This document shows positions 25,098-34,395 of a DNA stretch of 42,181 bases, piece by piece. The stretch is taken from the NCBI GenBank assembly GCA_002307175.1, contig DBTS01000128.1, positions 52,150 through 94,330 of the forward strand. The letters run 5' to 3'. This DNA is from Rhodocyclaceae bacterium UBA1310 (GTDB taxonomy: Bacteria; Pseudomonadota; Gammaproteobacteria; Burkholderiales; Rhodocyclaceae). The position numbers and the translations under genes were made by a program. How positions within the stretch are numbered: position 1 is the stretch's first letter; the number at the start of each line of letters is the position of its first letter. Under the pieces are notes generated by a model. The model was not told where the DNA came from. It was given only the letters and a program-made list of their open reading frames with translations, and searched no databases.

Positions 25098-26111
25098 ATG
25101 ATTCATCTGGATTCTGTCAGCAAGTCCTACGTGGTAGGCGGACAATCAGTCGACGCTGTAAAAAAAGTCAGTCTGCATATCGGGCCTGGTGAGATTTATG
25201 GCATCGTCGGCCACTCGGGAGCAGGCAAGTCTACGCTCGTTCGCTTGATCAACCGCCTGGAGAGTGCTTCTGCCGGCAAGGTGATGGTTGATGGTGTGGA
25301 TGTCCGCAGCCTGGATGGTGATGGGCTGCGCGCACTACGTCAGCGGGTAGGAATGATCTTTCAGCACTTCAATCTGCTGAGTTCGCGAACAGTTGCCCAG
25401 AATATTGCGATTCCGCTGCGGGTGGCCGGCTGGAAAGAGCAGGCACGGATCGATGCTCGTGTTGCCGAGCTTCTCGCGCTGGTAGGCCTGGAAGATCATC
25501 GCGACAAATATCCGGCCCAACTATCAGGTGGGCAAAAGCAGCGTGTGGGGATTGCCCGCGCTTTGGCCAATCGTCCCCAGGTGTTGCTGTGCGACGAGGC
25601 TACCAGCGCCCTCGACCCGCAGACCACAAAATCCATTCTCGCACTGCTCAAGCGCATCAATGCGGAATTGGGCATCACCATGGTGGTGATCACGCACGAA
25701 ATGGACGTGGTTCGGATGCTCTGCGATCGCGTGGCGGTGATGGATGGCGGGAACGTGGTGGAAGAGGGGGATGTGACCAAGGTTTTTCTGCACCCCGAGC
25801 ATCATACGACACAGCTTTTTGTGCGCGAGGCGGAACACCTTGAAGACCTGGAAGAGGTGCTTGCCTCCGCCCGGATCAAGGGGCGTGTTGCACGCCTGAC
25901 CTTTGTCGGACAGGAAGCCTACGCTCCGTACCTTGCGAGCTCTGTGCGCGAGTATGGGCTGGACTTTACGATCCTCGCCGGTAATGTTGGCAAAATCAAG
26001 GACACTCCCTGCGGCCAGTTGATCGTCGCCTTGCTGGGAGAGACCGCCAGCCAGGAAGCCGGCCTTGAACATCTGCGCAAGCAGGGCGTGACTGTGGAGT
26101 TTCTGCAATGA
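25098..26111 (+). CDS. metN: Methionine ABC transporter ATP-binding protein MetN
   Basis: This 337-residue ATPase powers D/L-methionine import. Walker A is G-H-S-G-A-G-K-S-T (about residues 38-46), the signature L-S-G-G-Q-K-Q-R near 141-148, and Walker B V-L-L-C-D-E-A-T near 161-168. The C-terminal 90 residues form the NIL regulatory domain, which in E. coli binds methionine and inhibits transport. It overlaps metI by four bases (ATGA). Confidence 0.97.
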   Translation: MIHLDSVSKSYVVGGQSVDAVKKVSLHIGPGEIYGIVGHSGAGKSTLVRLINRLESASAGKVMVDGVDVRSLDGDGLRALRQRVGMIFQHFNLLSSRTVAQNIAIPLRVAGWKEQARIDARVAELLALVGLEDHRDKYPAQLSGGQKQRVGIARALANRPQVLLCDEATSALDPQTTKSILALLKRINAELGITMVVITHEMDVVRMLCDRVAVMDGGNVVEEGDVTKVFLHPEHHTTQLFVREAEHLEDLEEVLASARIKGRVARLTFVGQEAYAPYLASSVREYGLDFTILAGNVGKIKDTPCGQLIVALLGETASQEAGLEHLRKQGVTVEFLQ

Positions 26112-26776
26112 ATATTTCCTGGATGGATGGCCTGGACTGGATGGATATTGCCAAGGCCTGTCTGGATACCCTCTATATGCTTGGCGGTTCGCTCGCACTG
26201 ACGGTGATCCTGGGCCTGCCGCTGGGTGTGCTGCTGTTTCTGACGAGTCGCCGCCAGTTGCTCGAGCAGCCGATTGTGTATGGGGTGCTGTCCGTCGTCG
26301 TGAATGTGCTGCGCTCTATGCCTTTCATCATCCTGCTGATCGTCATGATTCCTCTGACATATCGCATGGTGGGTTCCTCGCTGGGTGTACGCGGAGCGAT
26401 TCCGCCCCTGGTGTTCGCGGCAACGCCATTCTTTGCGCGTCTTGTCGAGATTGCCCTGCGTGAGGTGGATCGTGGCGTAGTGGAGGCAATGCAGGCAACC
26501 GGCGCCAAGATTCATCAGATCGTGTTGTGGGCACTGCTGCCCGAAGCCATGCCCGGCATTATCGCCGCTGTTACCGTGACGGCCATTGCGCTGGTGTCTT
26601 ACACGGCAATGTCTGGCACGGTAGGTGGCGGCGGCCTGGGTGATCTGGCTATCCGCTTTGGGTATCAGCGCTTTCAGACCAATGTGATGGTTGTTACTGT
26701 GCTGCTCCTGATCATCGGCGTGCAGGTGATGCAGATGCTGGGTGACAGATTGGTGCTGCGGTTCAGCAAAAAATGA
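26108..26776 (+). CDS. metI: Methionine ABC transporter permease MetI
   Basis: This 222-residue inner-membrane permease has about five helices. The EAA-type coupling loop is present as E-A-M-Q-A-T-G-A-K-I-H-Q-I-V. The conserved S-Y-T-A-M-S-G-T-V-G-G-G-G-L-G-D-L-A motif of MetI lies near 165-182. It is coupled to metN and followed by metQ across a 59-bp gap. Confidence 0.97.
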   Translation: MNISWMDGLDWMDIAKACLDTLYMLGGSLALTVILGLPLGVLLFLTSRRQLLEQPIVYGVLSVVVNVLRSMPFIILLIVMIPLTYRMVGSSLGVRGAIPPLVFAATPFFARLVEIALREVDRGVVEAMQATGAKIHQIVLWALLPEAMPGIIAAVTVTAIALVSYTAMSGTVGGGGLGDLAIRFGYQRFQTNVMVVTVLLLIIGVQVMQMLGDRLVLRFSKK

Positions 26777-26835
26777 TTCTGGCGCGGATAGCGCAGGATG
26801 TTTTTCAATAAGAAGTGAAAACGAAAGGAATGTAG

Positions 26836-27612
26836 ATGAAACGAATTGTTGCCATGCTGCTCGCCTCGCTGGCCTTTTCCGCTCAGGCGGCGGACAAGTT
26901 GACCGTGGGTGCCACGCCGGTACCGCAGGCCGAAATTCTGGAATTCGTCAAGCCGATGCTGGCCAAGCAGGGTGTGACGCTGGATGTGAAGGTATTCAAC
27001 GACTACGTTCAGCCCAACGTGCAGGTCGAGGAAAAAGGCCTGGATGCCAATTACTTCGAACACAAGCCGTATCTGGATGAGTTCAACAAAGGCAAGGGTA
27101 CCCATCTGGTTGCCGTGAAAGCCGTGCACATCGAGCCGTTTGGCATCTACAGCCGCAAGATCAAGGCGCTGAAGGATTTGCCGCAGGGCGCCACCATCGC
27201 CATTCCGAACGACGCGACCAATGCGGGCCGTGCCTTGTTGCTGCTCGACAAGGCTGGTGTGATCAAGCTCAAGGACAATCAAAACCTGCTGGCAAGCGTG
27301 AAGGATGTGGTCAGCAATCCCAAGAAGATCGAATTCAAGGAACTCGAAGCCGCCATGCTTCCGCGCATGCTGGAGCAGGTTGACGCTGCCGCCATCAATT
27401 CCAACTACGCCATGGAAGCCCAACTAGTGCCGACCCGTGACGCCCTGGTCATCGAAAGCGGCAGTGGTTCGCCGTATGCCAACTATCTGGTGTCCCGCCC
27501 GGACAATCAGAATTCGCCTGCCATGAAGAAACTGGCTGCTGCGCTCACCACGCCGGAAGTGAAGAAGTTCATTGCAGACAAGTACAAGGGTGCGGTTGTG
27601 CCGGCATTCTGA
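26836..27612 (+). CDS. metQ: Methionine ABC transporter binding protein MetQ (NlpA family)
   Basis: The 258-residue product has a signal peptide (M-L-L-A-S-L-A-F-S-A-Q-A, cleavage before A-D-K-L) and then T-V-G-A-T-P-V-P-Q-A-E-I-L. The family motifs G-L-D-A-N-Y-F-E-H-K-P-Y-L and A-A-A-I-N-S-N-Y-A are present. There is no lipobox cysteine, so unlike E. coli MetQ this one is probably a free periplasmic protein. A GAAAGGAATG site precedes the start. A strong terminator follows. Confidence 0.96.
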   Translation: MKRIVAMLLASLAFSAQAADKLTVGATPVPQAEILEFVKPMLAKQGVTLDVKVFNDYVQPNVQVEEKGLDANYFEHKPYLDEFNKGKGTHLVAVKAVHIEPFGIYSRKIKALKDLPQGATIAIPNDATNAGRALLLLDKAGVIKLKDNQNLLASVKDVVSNPKKIEFKELEAAMLPRMLEQVDAAAINSNYAMEAQLVPTRDALVIESGSGSPYANYLVSRPDNQNSPAMKKLAAALTTPEVKKFIADKYKGAVVPAF

Positions 27613-27660
27613 TCTGCATGTGTTTTTGGCACGCATCTTTTGCGCGTGTCGGATACCAGC

Positions 27661-27686
27661 AAAACCCCGCTACCACGCGGGGTTTT
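27661..27686 (+). terminator. Strong rho-independent terminator after metQ
   Basis: AAAACCCCGC (27661-27670) and GCGGGGTTTT (27677-27686) form a perfect 10-bp stem around a 6-nt loop, followed by GTTTTG. It ends the metNIQ transcript. Confidence 0.9.
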
Positions 27687-27790
27687 GTTTTGTCTGCATG
27701 CCGCCTGAGCTCAGTCTGGGCATAGCACCACAAATCTGGTGATGGCACAGAGTACAATCCCAGCCTGCCGTGCCCTCATTTGTTTTTTTC

Positions 27791-29509
27791 ATGAAAACCC
27801 GCCTGAGTCGCCTCCGCCTGATCCTGCTGGAACGTTTGCAGCCCGACGAAGGGCAGGCAATGCTCCTGTTTGCGGCCGTTGTCGGAGTACTGGGGGCGCT
27901 TGCCACAGTCGGGTTCCGGGAAGGCCTGAGTCTTCTCGAAACCCTGCTGTATGGTCGCCATGATGGCCTTGTCGCCACTGCACGCAGTCTCTCTCCCTGG
28001 GTACGCCTCGTGGTGCCGATGCTCGGCGGCATTCTGGCCGGGCTGGTACTGCAGGTCTTGCGCCGGCTCAATGTGCCCGAAGGCCCTGCGGATTACATGG
28101 AAGCCGTAACGCTGGGAGACGGGCGTATTCACGTGCGTGCCTCGCTGTTGCGCGCGGTATCCTCGGCTATCTCCATTTCCAGCGGTTCCTCCATTGGGCG
28201 CGAAGCCTCTATGGTGCATCTGGCCGCGCTGACTTCCTCTGTGCTGGGGCGCCTGCGCCATCTGCCGCGCGCGCGTCTGCGCCTGCTGGTGGCCTGCGGC
28301 GCCGCAGCCGGTATCAGTACCGCCTACAATGCGCCGATTGCCGGCGGGCTCTTTGTTGCCGAAGTCGTGCTGCGCTCATTCGCCTTCGAAACCCTTGGCC
28401 CTCTGATTGTGGCGTCGGTCGTCGGCAATATCGTTTCGCGGCATTTTCTGGGGTTTGGCCCGATCTATGAGATGCCGGATTTCCGTCTGGCTCTGGGCTG
28501 GGATGTGGTGTGGTTTCCGGTGCTGGGGATTGTCTGCGGCTTGCTGGCCACAGTATTCCTGACCGGGTTGCAGGGCGCACGTGCGGGGTTTTCGTGCCTG
28601 CACCTGCCACCTTGGGCCACACTTGGTTTGGGTGGCTTGATGGTTGGCGTTATTTCGCTTGCGGAGCCCGGGGTGTGGGGAAATGGCTACAGTGTGGTGA
28701 ACGCCATTCTTGCCGGAAGCTATCTCTGGCAGGGACTGCTCCTGATTCTGGTGCTTAAGGCCCTGGCCACCTGTCTGGCAACCGGCTCGGGCGCGGTGGG
28801 CGGCGCATTTACGCCTACCCTTTTTGTTGGTGCTGCAGTGGGGGCGTTGTGCGGTATTCTCGGCCAGAACTGCCTAGGGCTGGCGATTCCCATGCCTGCC
28901 TGGATCGCCGCTGGCATGGGGGCGTTTCTGGCTGCTTGTTCGCACGCGCCACTGATGGCAGTCGTGATGATCTTTGAGATGACTGGGAACCCGCAGATCA
29001 TCGTGCCCCTGTTGCTGGTTTGCGTGTTCAGTGTCAGCGTCAAGAAACTCCTGCTGCGGACCTCGCTGTATTCGCGTCTGCTGCCTTCAGAGAAGGAACC
29101 CGTCCTGGCCCGTGAAGATGTGGTGCCGCTGCTGTTGCGCTCTGGTGCCCCCGTCATTGCGATGAGCGCCAGCTGTGCCGAGGCTGAAGCACTGTTTGTG
29201 CGCAGCCGCTGGCAGCATCTGTATGTGCTTGATGCCGGGCAACACTTTGCAGGCGCCCTGAGCCTGCACGATTTCGGCCCCTACCTCAGAAGCCTCACCA
29301 TTCCCGAAACGCTCCTGCCACAGCAGATGCTTCGCCGAGACTATCCGCGGATCTTGCCCAGGGCAACCCTTGGAGAGATGCTGGCGGCTTTTTCGCTGCA
29401 TAGCGGCGAGCGTCTTCCTGTTATTGATGACCAGTGCCGCCTGCTTGGGCACATCTGCAAGACGGATCTGCTGCTGTGGCTACAGGAGGCCGCTGCGCCC
29501 GAGATTTGA
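27791..29509 (+). CDS. CLC-family chloride channel/antiporter with C-terminal CBS domains
   Basis: The start at 27791 (MKTRLSRLRL) is preferred to one seven codons upstream, which would begin in M-P-S-F-V-F-F. The 572-residue product has about ten membrane helices over residues 20-430. CLC selectivity motifs are visible: G-S-S-I-G-R-E-A, with the gating glutamate, near residues 135-142, and G-S-G-A-V-G-G-A-F-T-P-T-L near 335-347. The motif is G-R-E-A-S rather than the usual G-R-E-G-P. Residues about 440-572 form a paired CBS region that may sense nucleotides. Such proteins exchange chloride for protons. A terminator separates it from metQ. Confidence 0.92.
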   Translation: MKTRLSRLRLILLERLQPDEGQAMLLFAAVVGVLGALATVGFREGLSLLETLLYGRHDGLVATARSLSPWVRLVVPMLGGILAGLVLQVLRRLNVPEGPADYMEAVTLGDGRIHVRASLLRAVSSAISISSGSSIGREASMVHLAALTSSVLGRLRHLPRARLRLLVACGAAAGISTAYNAPIAGGLFVAEVVLRSFAFETLGPLIVASVVGNIVSRHFLGFGPIYEMPDFRLALGWDVVWFPVLGIVCGLLATVFLTGLQGARAGFSCLHLPPWATLGLGGLMVGVISLAEPGVWGNGYSVVNAILAGSYLWQGLLLILVLKALATCLATGSGAVGGAFTPTLFVGAAVGALCGILGQNCLGLAIPMPAWIAAGMGAFLAACSHAPLMAVVMIFEMTGNPQIIVPLLLVCVFSVSVKKLLLRTSLYSRLLPSEKEPVLAREDVVPLLLRSGAPVIAMSASCAEAEALFVRSRWQHLYVLDAGQHFAGALSLHDFGPYLRSLTIPETLLPQQMLRRDYPRILPRATLGEMLAAFSLHSGERLPVIDDQCRLLGHICKTDLLLWLQEAAAPEI

Positions 29510-29535
29510 TACGGTTTGGGTGTAGGCATCGCCGT

Positions 29536-30693
29536 TCAGATTGTGAAGGTTTCATCGTCTGCATGTGCAAATCTTGCCGGGGTGGGTGAATCAACATTGC
29601 GTCCGTTGGAGGGGTCGAAGAAATGTGCGTGGTGCAGGCGCAGCGTCACGTTCACCGATTCTCCGGGTACCGGGCGGGGCTGTTCGGCATCAATCAGCGT
29701 GATGAATTCGTGCCCGGCAATGGCGAGGGTGATCTGTACGTTGGCCCCCAGAGGCTCGATGAGTACGGTTTCTGCCTGTACCACCACCTCATCCGGGCCT
29801 TGTGGCAAAGCGCCCGGTGCGAGGTGCTCAGGGCGCAGGCCGAAGGTCAGCGGGCGGTCGAGCAGATCGGCATCCTGTGCAGGGTGTGTCTGGGGAAGTG
29901 GCAGCGTGAGATTGCCAAGGTTCAGTGCAACTGCATTGTCATGCCGGTGGAGGCTGGCGGGGGCGAAATTCATCGCCGGTGAACCGGTGAACCCCGCCAC
30001 GAAAACAGATGCCGGATGCTTGTAGATCTGTGCCGGCGTGCCGAACTGCTCCACTGAGCCGTCTCGAAGTACCACGATACGATCTGCCAGCGTCATGGCT
30101 TCCACCTGATCATGGGTAACGTAGATCATGGTCTTGCCCAGGCGCTGATGCAGGCGCTTGATTTCGCCGCGCATCACACCGCGCAACTGTGCATCCAGGT
30201 TCGAGAGCGGTTCATCAAAGAGAAACACCTGCGGATTGCGCACCATCGCCCTGCCAATTGCCACACGCTGGCGCTGGCCTCCGGATAGCTCACGTGGTTT
30301 GCGCTGCAGCAGTTCGCTTATCTTGAGTGTTTGCGCCGCAGCGTCCACCTTGGCAGAAATTTCGGCGGCTGGTGTGCCGCGCATCTTGAGCCCGAAGGCC
30401 ATGTTCTCGAAGACGGTCTTGTGCGGATACAGCGCATAGTCCTGAAATACCATCGCGACATTGCGCGCACGCGGGGGCAGATCTGAAACCTCGTCTGCGC
30501 CAATCTTCAGCGAACCTGTGGTGATTTCCTCCAGCCCTGCGATCATCCGCAGGAGTGTGCTCTTACCGCAGCCGGAAGGCCCGACGAAGACCACGAACTC
30601 GCCGTCGCGGATCTGCAGATCCACCCCGGCAACAGCAGGCCGCGTGGCGCCTGCATAAGTCTTGCCGAGCCCCCTGAGTGTCACTGCTGCCAT
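29536..30693 (-). CDS. Carbohydrate ABC transporter ATPase (UgpC/MalK/MsmX type)
   Basis: The 385-residue ATPase has Walker A G-P-S-G-C-G-K-S-T (residues 38-46), L-S-G-G-Q-R-Q-R near 134-141, V-F-L-F-D-E-P-L near 154-161, and a C-terminal TOBE/OB regulatory domain from about 240. It belongs to the CUT1 class, which imports di- and oligosaccharides or glycosides. It is the last gene of the leftward operon with the dehydratase and aldolase genes. The matching binding protein and two permeases are in the rightward operon at 36353-39416, which lacks its own ATPase, so this is the likely partner. Confidence 0.93.
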   Translation of the reverse strand: MAAVTLRGLGKTYAGATRPAVAGVDLQIRDGEFVVFVGPSGCGKSTLLRMIAGLEEITTGSLKIGADEVSDLPPRARNVAMVFQDYALYPHKTVFENMAFGLKMRGTPAAEISAKVDAAAQTLKISELLQRKPRELSGGQRQRVAIGRAMVRNPQVFLFDEPLSNLDAQLRGVMRGEIKRLHQRLGKTMIYVTHDQVEAMTLADRIVVLRDGSVEQFGTPAQIYKHPASVFVAGFTGSPAMNFAPASLHRHDNAVALNLGNLTLPLPQTHPAQDADLLDRPLTFGLRPEHLAPGALPQGPDEVVVQAETVLIEPLGANVQITLAIAGHEFITLIDAEQPRPVPGESVNVTLRLHHAHFFDPSNGRNVDSPTPARFAHADDETFTI

Positions 30694-30695
30694 CG

Positions 30696-31463
30696 TCAGC
30701 TCCTTACCTGGGCCAGCACCTCGCCGGCTTTGCGCATCATGAAGCCGATATCGGAGGCAACGGCGATGAAGTCGTAGCCGTACTCCACATATCGGGCTGC
30801 CAGTTCAGGAGTTGGCGCCACGGTACCGCAGGGCTTGCCCAGCGCGTGGCTGCGTGCAGCAAGTTCGCGTAGTGCCGTCTGCACGGGTTCGGCATTCATC
30901 TGACCGATATGCCCGAGGCTGGCTGCCAGATCTCCTGGCCCGACAAAAATGGCGTCAATGCCCGGTGTGGAGGCAATCTCATCGAAGGCGGTAATCGCCG
31001 TCGGGCTTTCGATCTGCACGATTACGCAGATTTCCGTGTTGGCCTGTGCCAGATATTGCGTATCCGCCCCATACTGGCTGGCGCGATGCACGGCAGCAAC
31101 GCCGCGTGTGCCGGCCGGTGGGTAGAGTGCGGCGCTGACGGCCTGGGCTGCCTGAGCTGCAGATTCCACGAAAGGAAAAAGCAGCGTCTGGGCGCCGCTG
31201 TCGAGCGCGCGCTTGGCAAGTACCGCATCATTCCAGGCGAGGCGTACCACCGCTTGCGCCGACGTATTGCCGATGGCCCGCAGGATGTGGATGGTCTCAT
31301 TGGCATCAACGGGAACGTGCTCCAGATCCACCACCAGGAAATCGAAGCCGGCGTGGCCGAGCGCTTCGGCGGTGGCTGCCGCGGTCGACATCAGCCAGGT
31401 TCCCCAGCGGCGGGGTGTGGTGTCGCGGCGGATCCAGCGTTTGAAGTGATTGATTTGTGGCAT
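30696..31463 (-). CDS. HpcH/HpaI-family aldolase; likely 2-keto-3,6-dideoxy-6-sulfogluconate aldolase
   Basis: The start at the ATG complementary to 31461-31463 has a GAGGAAC site; the frame also runs through the dehydratase C-terminus, which is rejected. The 255-residue protein is a class II, metal-dependent pyruvate aldolase. Motifs are F-D-F-L-V-V-D-L-E-H, R-G-V-A-A-V-H-R-A-S-Q-Y-G, V-Q-I-E-S (metal-binding Glu) and F-V-G-P-G-D-L-A-A-S-L-G (metal-binding Asp). Relatives include RhmA, GarL and the KDSG aldolase of the sulfo-Entner-Doudoroff route, which belongs to this family. With suyAB nearby, cleavage to pyruvate and 3-sulfolactaldehyde is the preferred role; rhamnonate- or glucarate-type substrates remain possible. 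It is 10 bp after the dehydratase and 2 bp before the ATPase gene. Confidence 0.85.
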   Translation of the reverse strand: MPQINHFKRWIRRDTTPRRWGTWLMSTAAATAEALGHAGFDFLVVDLEHVPVDANETIHILRAIGNTSAQAVVRLAWNDAVLAKRALDSGAQTLLFPFVESAAQAAQAVSAALYPPAGTRGVAAVHRASQYGADTQYLAQANTEICVIVQIESPTAITAFDEIASTPGIDAIFVGPGDLAASLGHIGQMNAEPVQTALRELAARSHALGKPCGTVAPTPELAARYVEYGYDFIAVASDIGFMMRKAGEVLAQVRS

Positions 31464-31473
31464 GGGTGTTCCT

Positions 31474-33240
31474 CTAGAAAATGGCAGGCTCAGGGGTTTC
31501 TGCGGTGCCTTCCAGAAAATCAAAATCGCAGCCGGTGTCGGCCTGGCCGACATGCGCCTGGTAAAGCGCCGTGTAGCCGCGCAGGTAGCGCCTTGGGTGG
31601 GGTTGCCAGGCCGCCTTGCGGGCAGCCAGCTCTTCGGCGCCGAGCAGCACGTTGAGGCTGCGCGCGGGCAGATCGAGTTCGATTTCATCACCATCGCGAA
31701 CGAGCGCCAGTGGTCCTCCTACGGCAGATTCTGGCGATACATGCAGAATGCATGTGCCGTAATGGGTGCCGCTCATGCGCGCATCGGAAATCCGCAGCAT
31801 GTCGCGCACACCCTGGCGCAGCAGCTTCTTCGGAATGGGCAGATTGCCCCATTCCGGCATTCCAGGGCCGCCGATGGGGCCACTGTTGCGCAGGACCAGC
31901 ACGGTGTTCTCATCCACATCCAGCGCTTCATCGTGGATTCTCGCCAGCATATCCTCATTTGAATCGAATACCAGGGCCTTGCCACGATGCCGCAGAAACT
32001 TCTCGCTGGCAGCAGAGGGCTTGATGATGGCACCATTCGGGGCCAGGTTTCCGCGCAGCATGGCGAGCGCCGGTTGCCCGGAGACCGGCCTGTCGAGTGG
32101 GCGGATCACGTCCTCTTCGATGACCTCTGCCGGCAGATGGGCTGTCCAGGGGTTGCCGCTCACCGTCAGCGCCGTGGTGTCAATCTGCTGCCGCAGGCGT
32201 GCGAGCAGGGCAGGGAGCCCGCCGGCGCGGTAGAAATCTTCCATGAGGTATTCTCCGGCGGGGAACAGGTTGGTCAGCACAGGCACTTCGCGGGCCACCT
32301 GATCGAGATCTTCCAGCGTCAGCGCAATACCGGCGCGGCGTGCCATGGCGATCAGGTGAATGGCGGCATTGGTGGAGCCTCCCAGCGCCACGTAGGCTAC
32401 CGCCGCATTGCGGATTGCCGCTGCAGTCATGATCTTCGACGGGCGCAGATCTTCAAGCACCATTCCCACAATACGGGTGCCACAGTCTGCCGCCATGCGG
32501 ATGTGGGCCGAGTCTACGGCGGGAATTGCGGTGGCCGCCGGCAGGGTGAAGCCCAGCGCCTCCGCCAGCGTGGTCATGGTGGATGCCGTGCCCATTGTGT
32601 TGCAGGTGCCGGCCGAGCGGGTCATGCACTGCTCCAGCGCCTGCCATTCGGCGGTATCGATATTGCCCGCCTGATATTCATCCCAGAACTTGCGCGTGTG
32701 CGTACCCACGCCAACGCGCTCGCCCTTGTAGCGGTCATTGAGGGCAGGCCCGGCCGGGCAGAAGATTGCCGGCAGATCCATCGAGATGGCCCCCATCAGC
32801 AGTCCCGGCGTGGTCTTGTCACAGCCGCCCAGCAACACCGCACCATCTACCGGATGCGAGCGCAGCAGTTCTTCGGTTTCCATCGCCAGAAAATTGCGAT
32901 AGAGCATCGTGGAAGGCTTGACGTAGATCTCTCCCAGCGAGAGCGCCGGCAGCTCCACCGGAAATCCCCCGGCCCCGATGATAGCGCGTGCCACAGTCTG
33001 TGCCCGCTCGCGCAGATGGGAATGGCAGGTAGATAAATCGCTCCAGGTGTTGATAATGGCGATAACGGGCTTGTTGAGAAAATCTTCGCGGCGCCAGCCA
33101 ACCTGCTGCAGGCGCTGGCGGTGGGCGAAGCCGCGCATGTTGTTGGCTGCGAGCCAGCGCTGGCTGCGCAGGTTTTCGATTGATACCGGTTTAGCGCTCA
33201 CTTTGTTTTCCTTGGTCTGCTTGGATATGGCCCTGTTCAT
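31474..33240 (-). CDS. IlvD/Edd-family sugar-acid dehydratase; likely 6-deoxy-6-sulfogluconate dehydratase
   Basis: The 588-residue product carries the three Fe-S cysteines of the family: C72 (T-C-H-S-H), C140 (G-G-C-D-K-T-T-P) and C213 (G-T-C-N-T-M-G-T). The early R-G-F-A-H-R-Q-R motif matches sugar-acid members such as L-arabinonate or xylonate dehydratase rather than IlvD of branched-chain synthesis. A GTG at 33201, after AAGGA, may be the real start, giving about 575 residues; ATG at 33240 has a poor ribosome site. In sulfo-Entner-Doudoroff clusters an enzyme of this family dehydrates 6-deoxy-6-sulfogluconate to KDSG. It heads the leftward operon with the aldolase and the ATPase, divergent from the LacI gene. 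Confidence 0.87.
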   Translation of the reverse strand: MNRAISKQTKENKVSAKPVSIENLRSQRWLAANNMRGFAHRQRLQQVGWRREDFLNKPVIAIINTWSDLSTCHSHLRERAQTVARAIIGAGGFPVELPALSLGEIYVKPSTMLYRNFLAMETEELLRSHPVDGAVLLGGCDKTTPGLLMGAISMDLPAIFCPAGPALNDRYKGERVGVGTHTRKFWDEYQAGNIDTAEWQALEQCMTRSAGTCNTMGTASTMTTLAEALGFTLPAATAIPAVDSAHIRMAADCGTRIVGMVLEDLRPSKIMTAAAIRNAAVAYVALGGSTNAAIHLIAMARRAGIALTLEDLDQVAREVPVLTNLFPAGEYLMEDFYRAGGLPALLARLRQQIDTTALTVSGNPWTAHLPAEVIEEDVIRPLDRPVSGQPALAMLRGNLAPNGAIIKPSAASEKFLRHRGKALVFDSNEDMLARIHDEALDVDENTVLVLRNSGPIGGPGMPEWGNLPIPKKLLRQGVRDMLRISDARMSGTHYGTCILHVSPESAVGGPLALVRDGDEIELDLPARSLNVLLGAEELAARKAAWQPHPRRYLRGYTALYQAHVGQADTGCDFDFLEGTAETPEPAIF

Positions 33241-33313
33241 GCGGGAATCTTGTCAACTTGCGAGCCTGCGGGTAAAAGAACGTGTTAAATAAGAAGTGTT
33301 TCTCTATCTCTGA

Positions 33314-34378
33314 ATGCATATGCCGAAAGCCAGCCGCTCCACCTCTGTTCCTGTCGTAACGCCTCGCCGGCGCAGTTCCGGGCAGGCCACGCTTGGCGAT
33401 GTGGCGGCGCGAGCCGGGGTGGCACCCATCACGGTTTCGCGCTTTATCCGCGATCCTCGTCAGGTTTCCGATGAGTTGCGAACCCGCATCGAGACGGCCG
33501 TGGCCGAACTCGAATACGTGCCCAACCGGATTGCCCAGGGCCTCGCAGGCTCGCATTCCTCGGCTGTGGTGGCGATCATGCCGAGCCTTGCGCATTCTGT
33601 TTTTGCGCAGACGCTGCATGTGCTCACCCAGCATCTGCAGCAGTACGGCTACCAGATCCTGCTCGGCAATTCGGGCTACTCGCTGGCGCAGGAAGAGGAT
33701 CTGCTGCGTACCTTTCTCAACTGGCGTCCTGCTGCGCTGGTGCTGACTGGGCACAACCACACGCAGGGCACGGCCAAGCTGCTTGCGCAGCTGAAGGTGC
33801 CGGTCATTGAAACCTGGGACATCAACGCCCGCTCGCCTTACTTCCAGGTGGGTTTCTCCCATCTTCACGCGGGCGCGGCGATGGCTGATTACCTGCTTGA
33901 TCGGGGCTATCGCCGGGTGGCCTACGTGCACAACTGCCTGGTCGAGGATCTGCGCTCTGCCGAGCGCGGGCGGGGTTACAGCCGGGCGCTGGAAAAGCGT
34001 GGCGAACGCCCGCTGATCGTTGAGGCGCGCGGCAATACTCCGTTTGAGGCGGGAGGCGCCGCACTGTGCGCGCTGATGCGACAGAAACGTCGCCCCGATG
34101 CAATTTTCTTCGCCAATGACAATATTGCTACTGGCGCCGTTCTCGAAGCGCAGCGGCAGGGCTGGCGGGTGCCCGACGACATCGCGATTGCCGGCTTCGG
34201 TGGCTTTCCGATTGCCGAGCAACTCGTGCCGGCACTCACCACGCTGCAGCCGCTGCATCAGCAGATCGGAGAAATCGCAGCCGGCATCATCCTGCAGCAT
34301 TATGGCCAGGGGCATGGGGATCAGATGGAACGCCGGGTCGATGTCGGCTTTGAAATCGCCCGCCGGGAAAGTGCCTGA
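33314..34378 (+). CDS. LacI-family transcriptional repressor of the island
   Basis: The 354-residue product has a LacI helix-turn-helix at about residues 27-47 (T-L-G-D-V-A-A-R-A-G-V-A-P-I-T-V-S-R-F-I) and hinge E-L-E-Y-V-P-N-R-I-A-Q-G-L-A, then a periplasmic-binding-protein-like sensor domain. Family resemblance is to GntR-type gluconate repressors. An ATG two codons later is an alternative start; neither has a strong ribosome site. It is placed between the two operons and divergent from the dehydratase gene. The TGGTAGCGCTACCA palindromes at 36091 and 36750 are probable targets. The inducer is likely sulfoquinovose or a metabolite of it; that is inference. Confidence 0.9.
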   Translation: MHMPKASRSTSVPVVTPRRRSSGQATLGDVAARAGVAPITVSRFIRDPRQVSDELRTRIETAVAELEYVPNRIAQGLAGSHSSAVVAIMPSLAHSVFAQTLHVLTQHLQQYGYQILLGNSGYSLAQEEDLLRTFLNWRPAALVLTGHNHTQGTAKLLAQLKVPVIETWDINARSPYFQVGFSHLHAGAAMADYLLDRGYRRVAYVHNCLVEDLRSAERGRGYSRALEKRGERPLIVEARGNTPFEAGGAALCALMRQKRRPDAIFFANDNIATGAVLEAQRQGWRVPDDIAIAGFGGFPIAEQLVPALTTLQPLHQQIGEIAAGIILQHYGQGHGDQMERRVDVGFEIARRESA

Positions 34379-34395
34379 CGCAAGTGCGTCAGGCA
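34372..34395. terminator. Hairpin overlapping the LacI stop codon
   Basis: TGCCTGACGC (34372-34381) and GCGTCAGGCA (34386-34395) form a perfect 10-bp stem with loop AAGT. The LacI stop TGA is in the left arm. No T run follows on either strand, so it may act as an mRNA 3'-end block between convergent genes. Confidence 0.5.

Noticed and set aside
33185..33200. Third LacI operator near the dehydratase start, core TAGCGCT
   Set aside because: Only the central bases agree with the palindrome; the arms do not match.
31474..33240. IlvD of branched-chain amino-acid synthesis
   Set aside because: The R-G-F-A-H-R motif and context with aldolase, lactonase and sugar transport fit a sugar-acid dehydratase.
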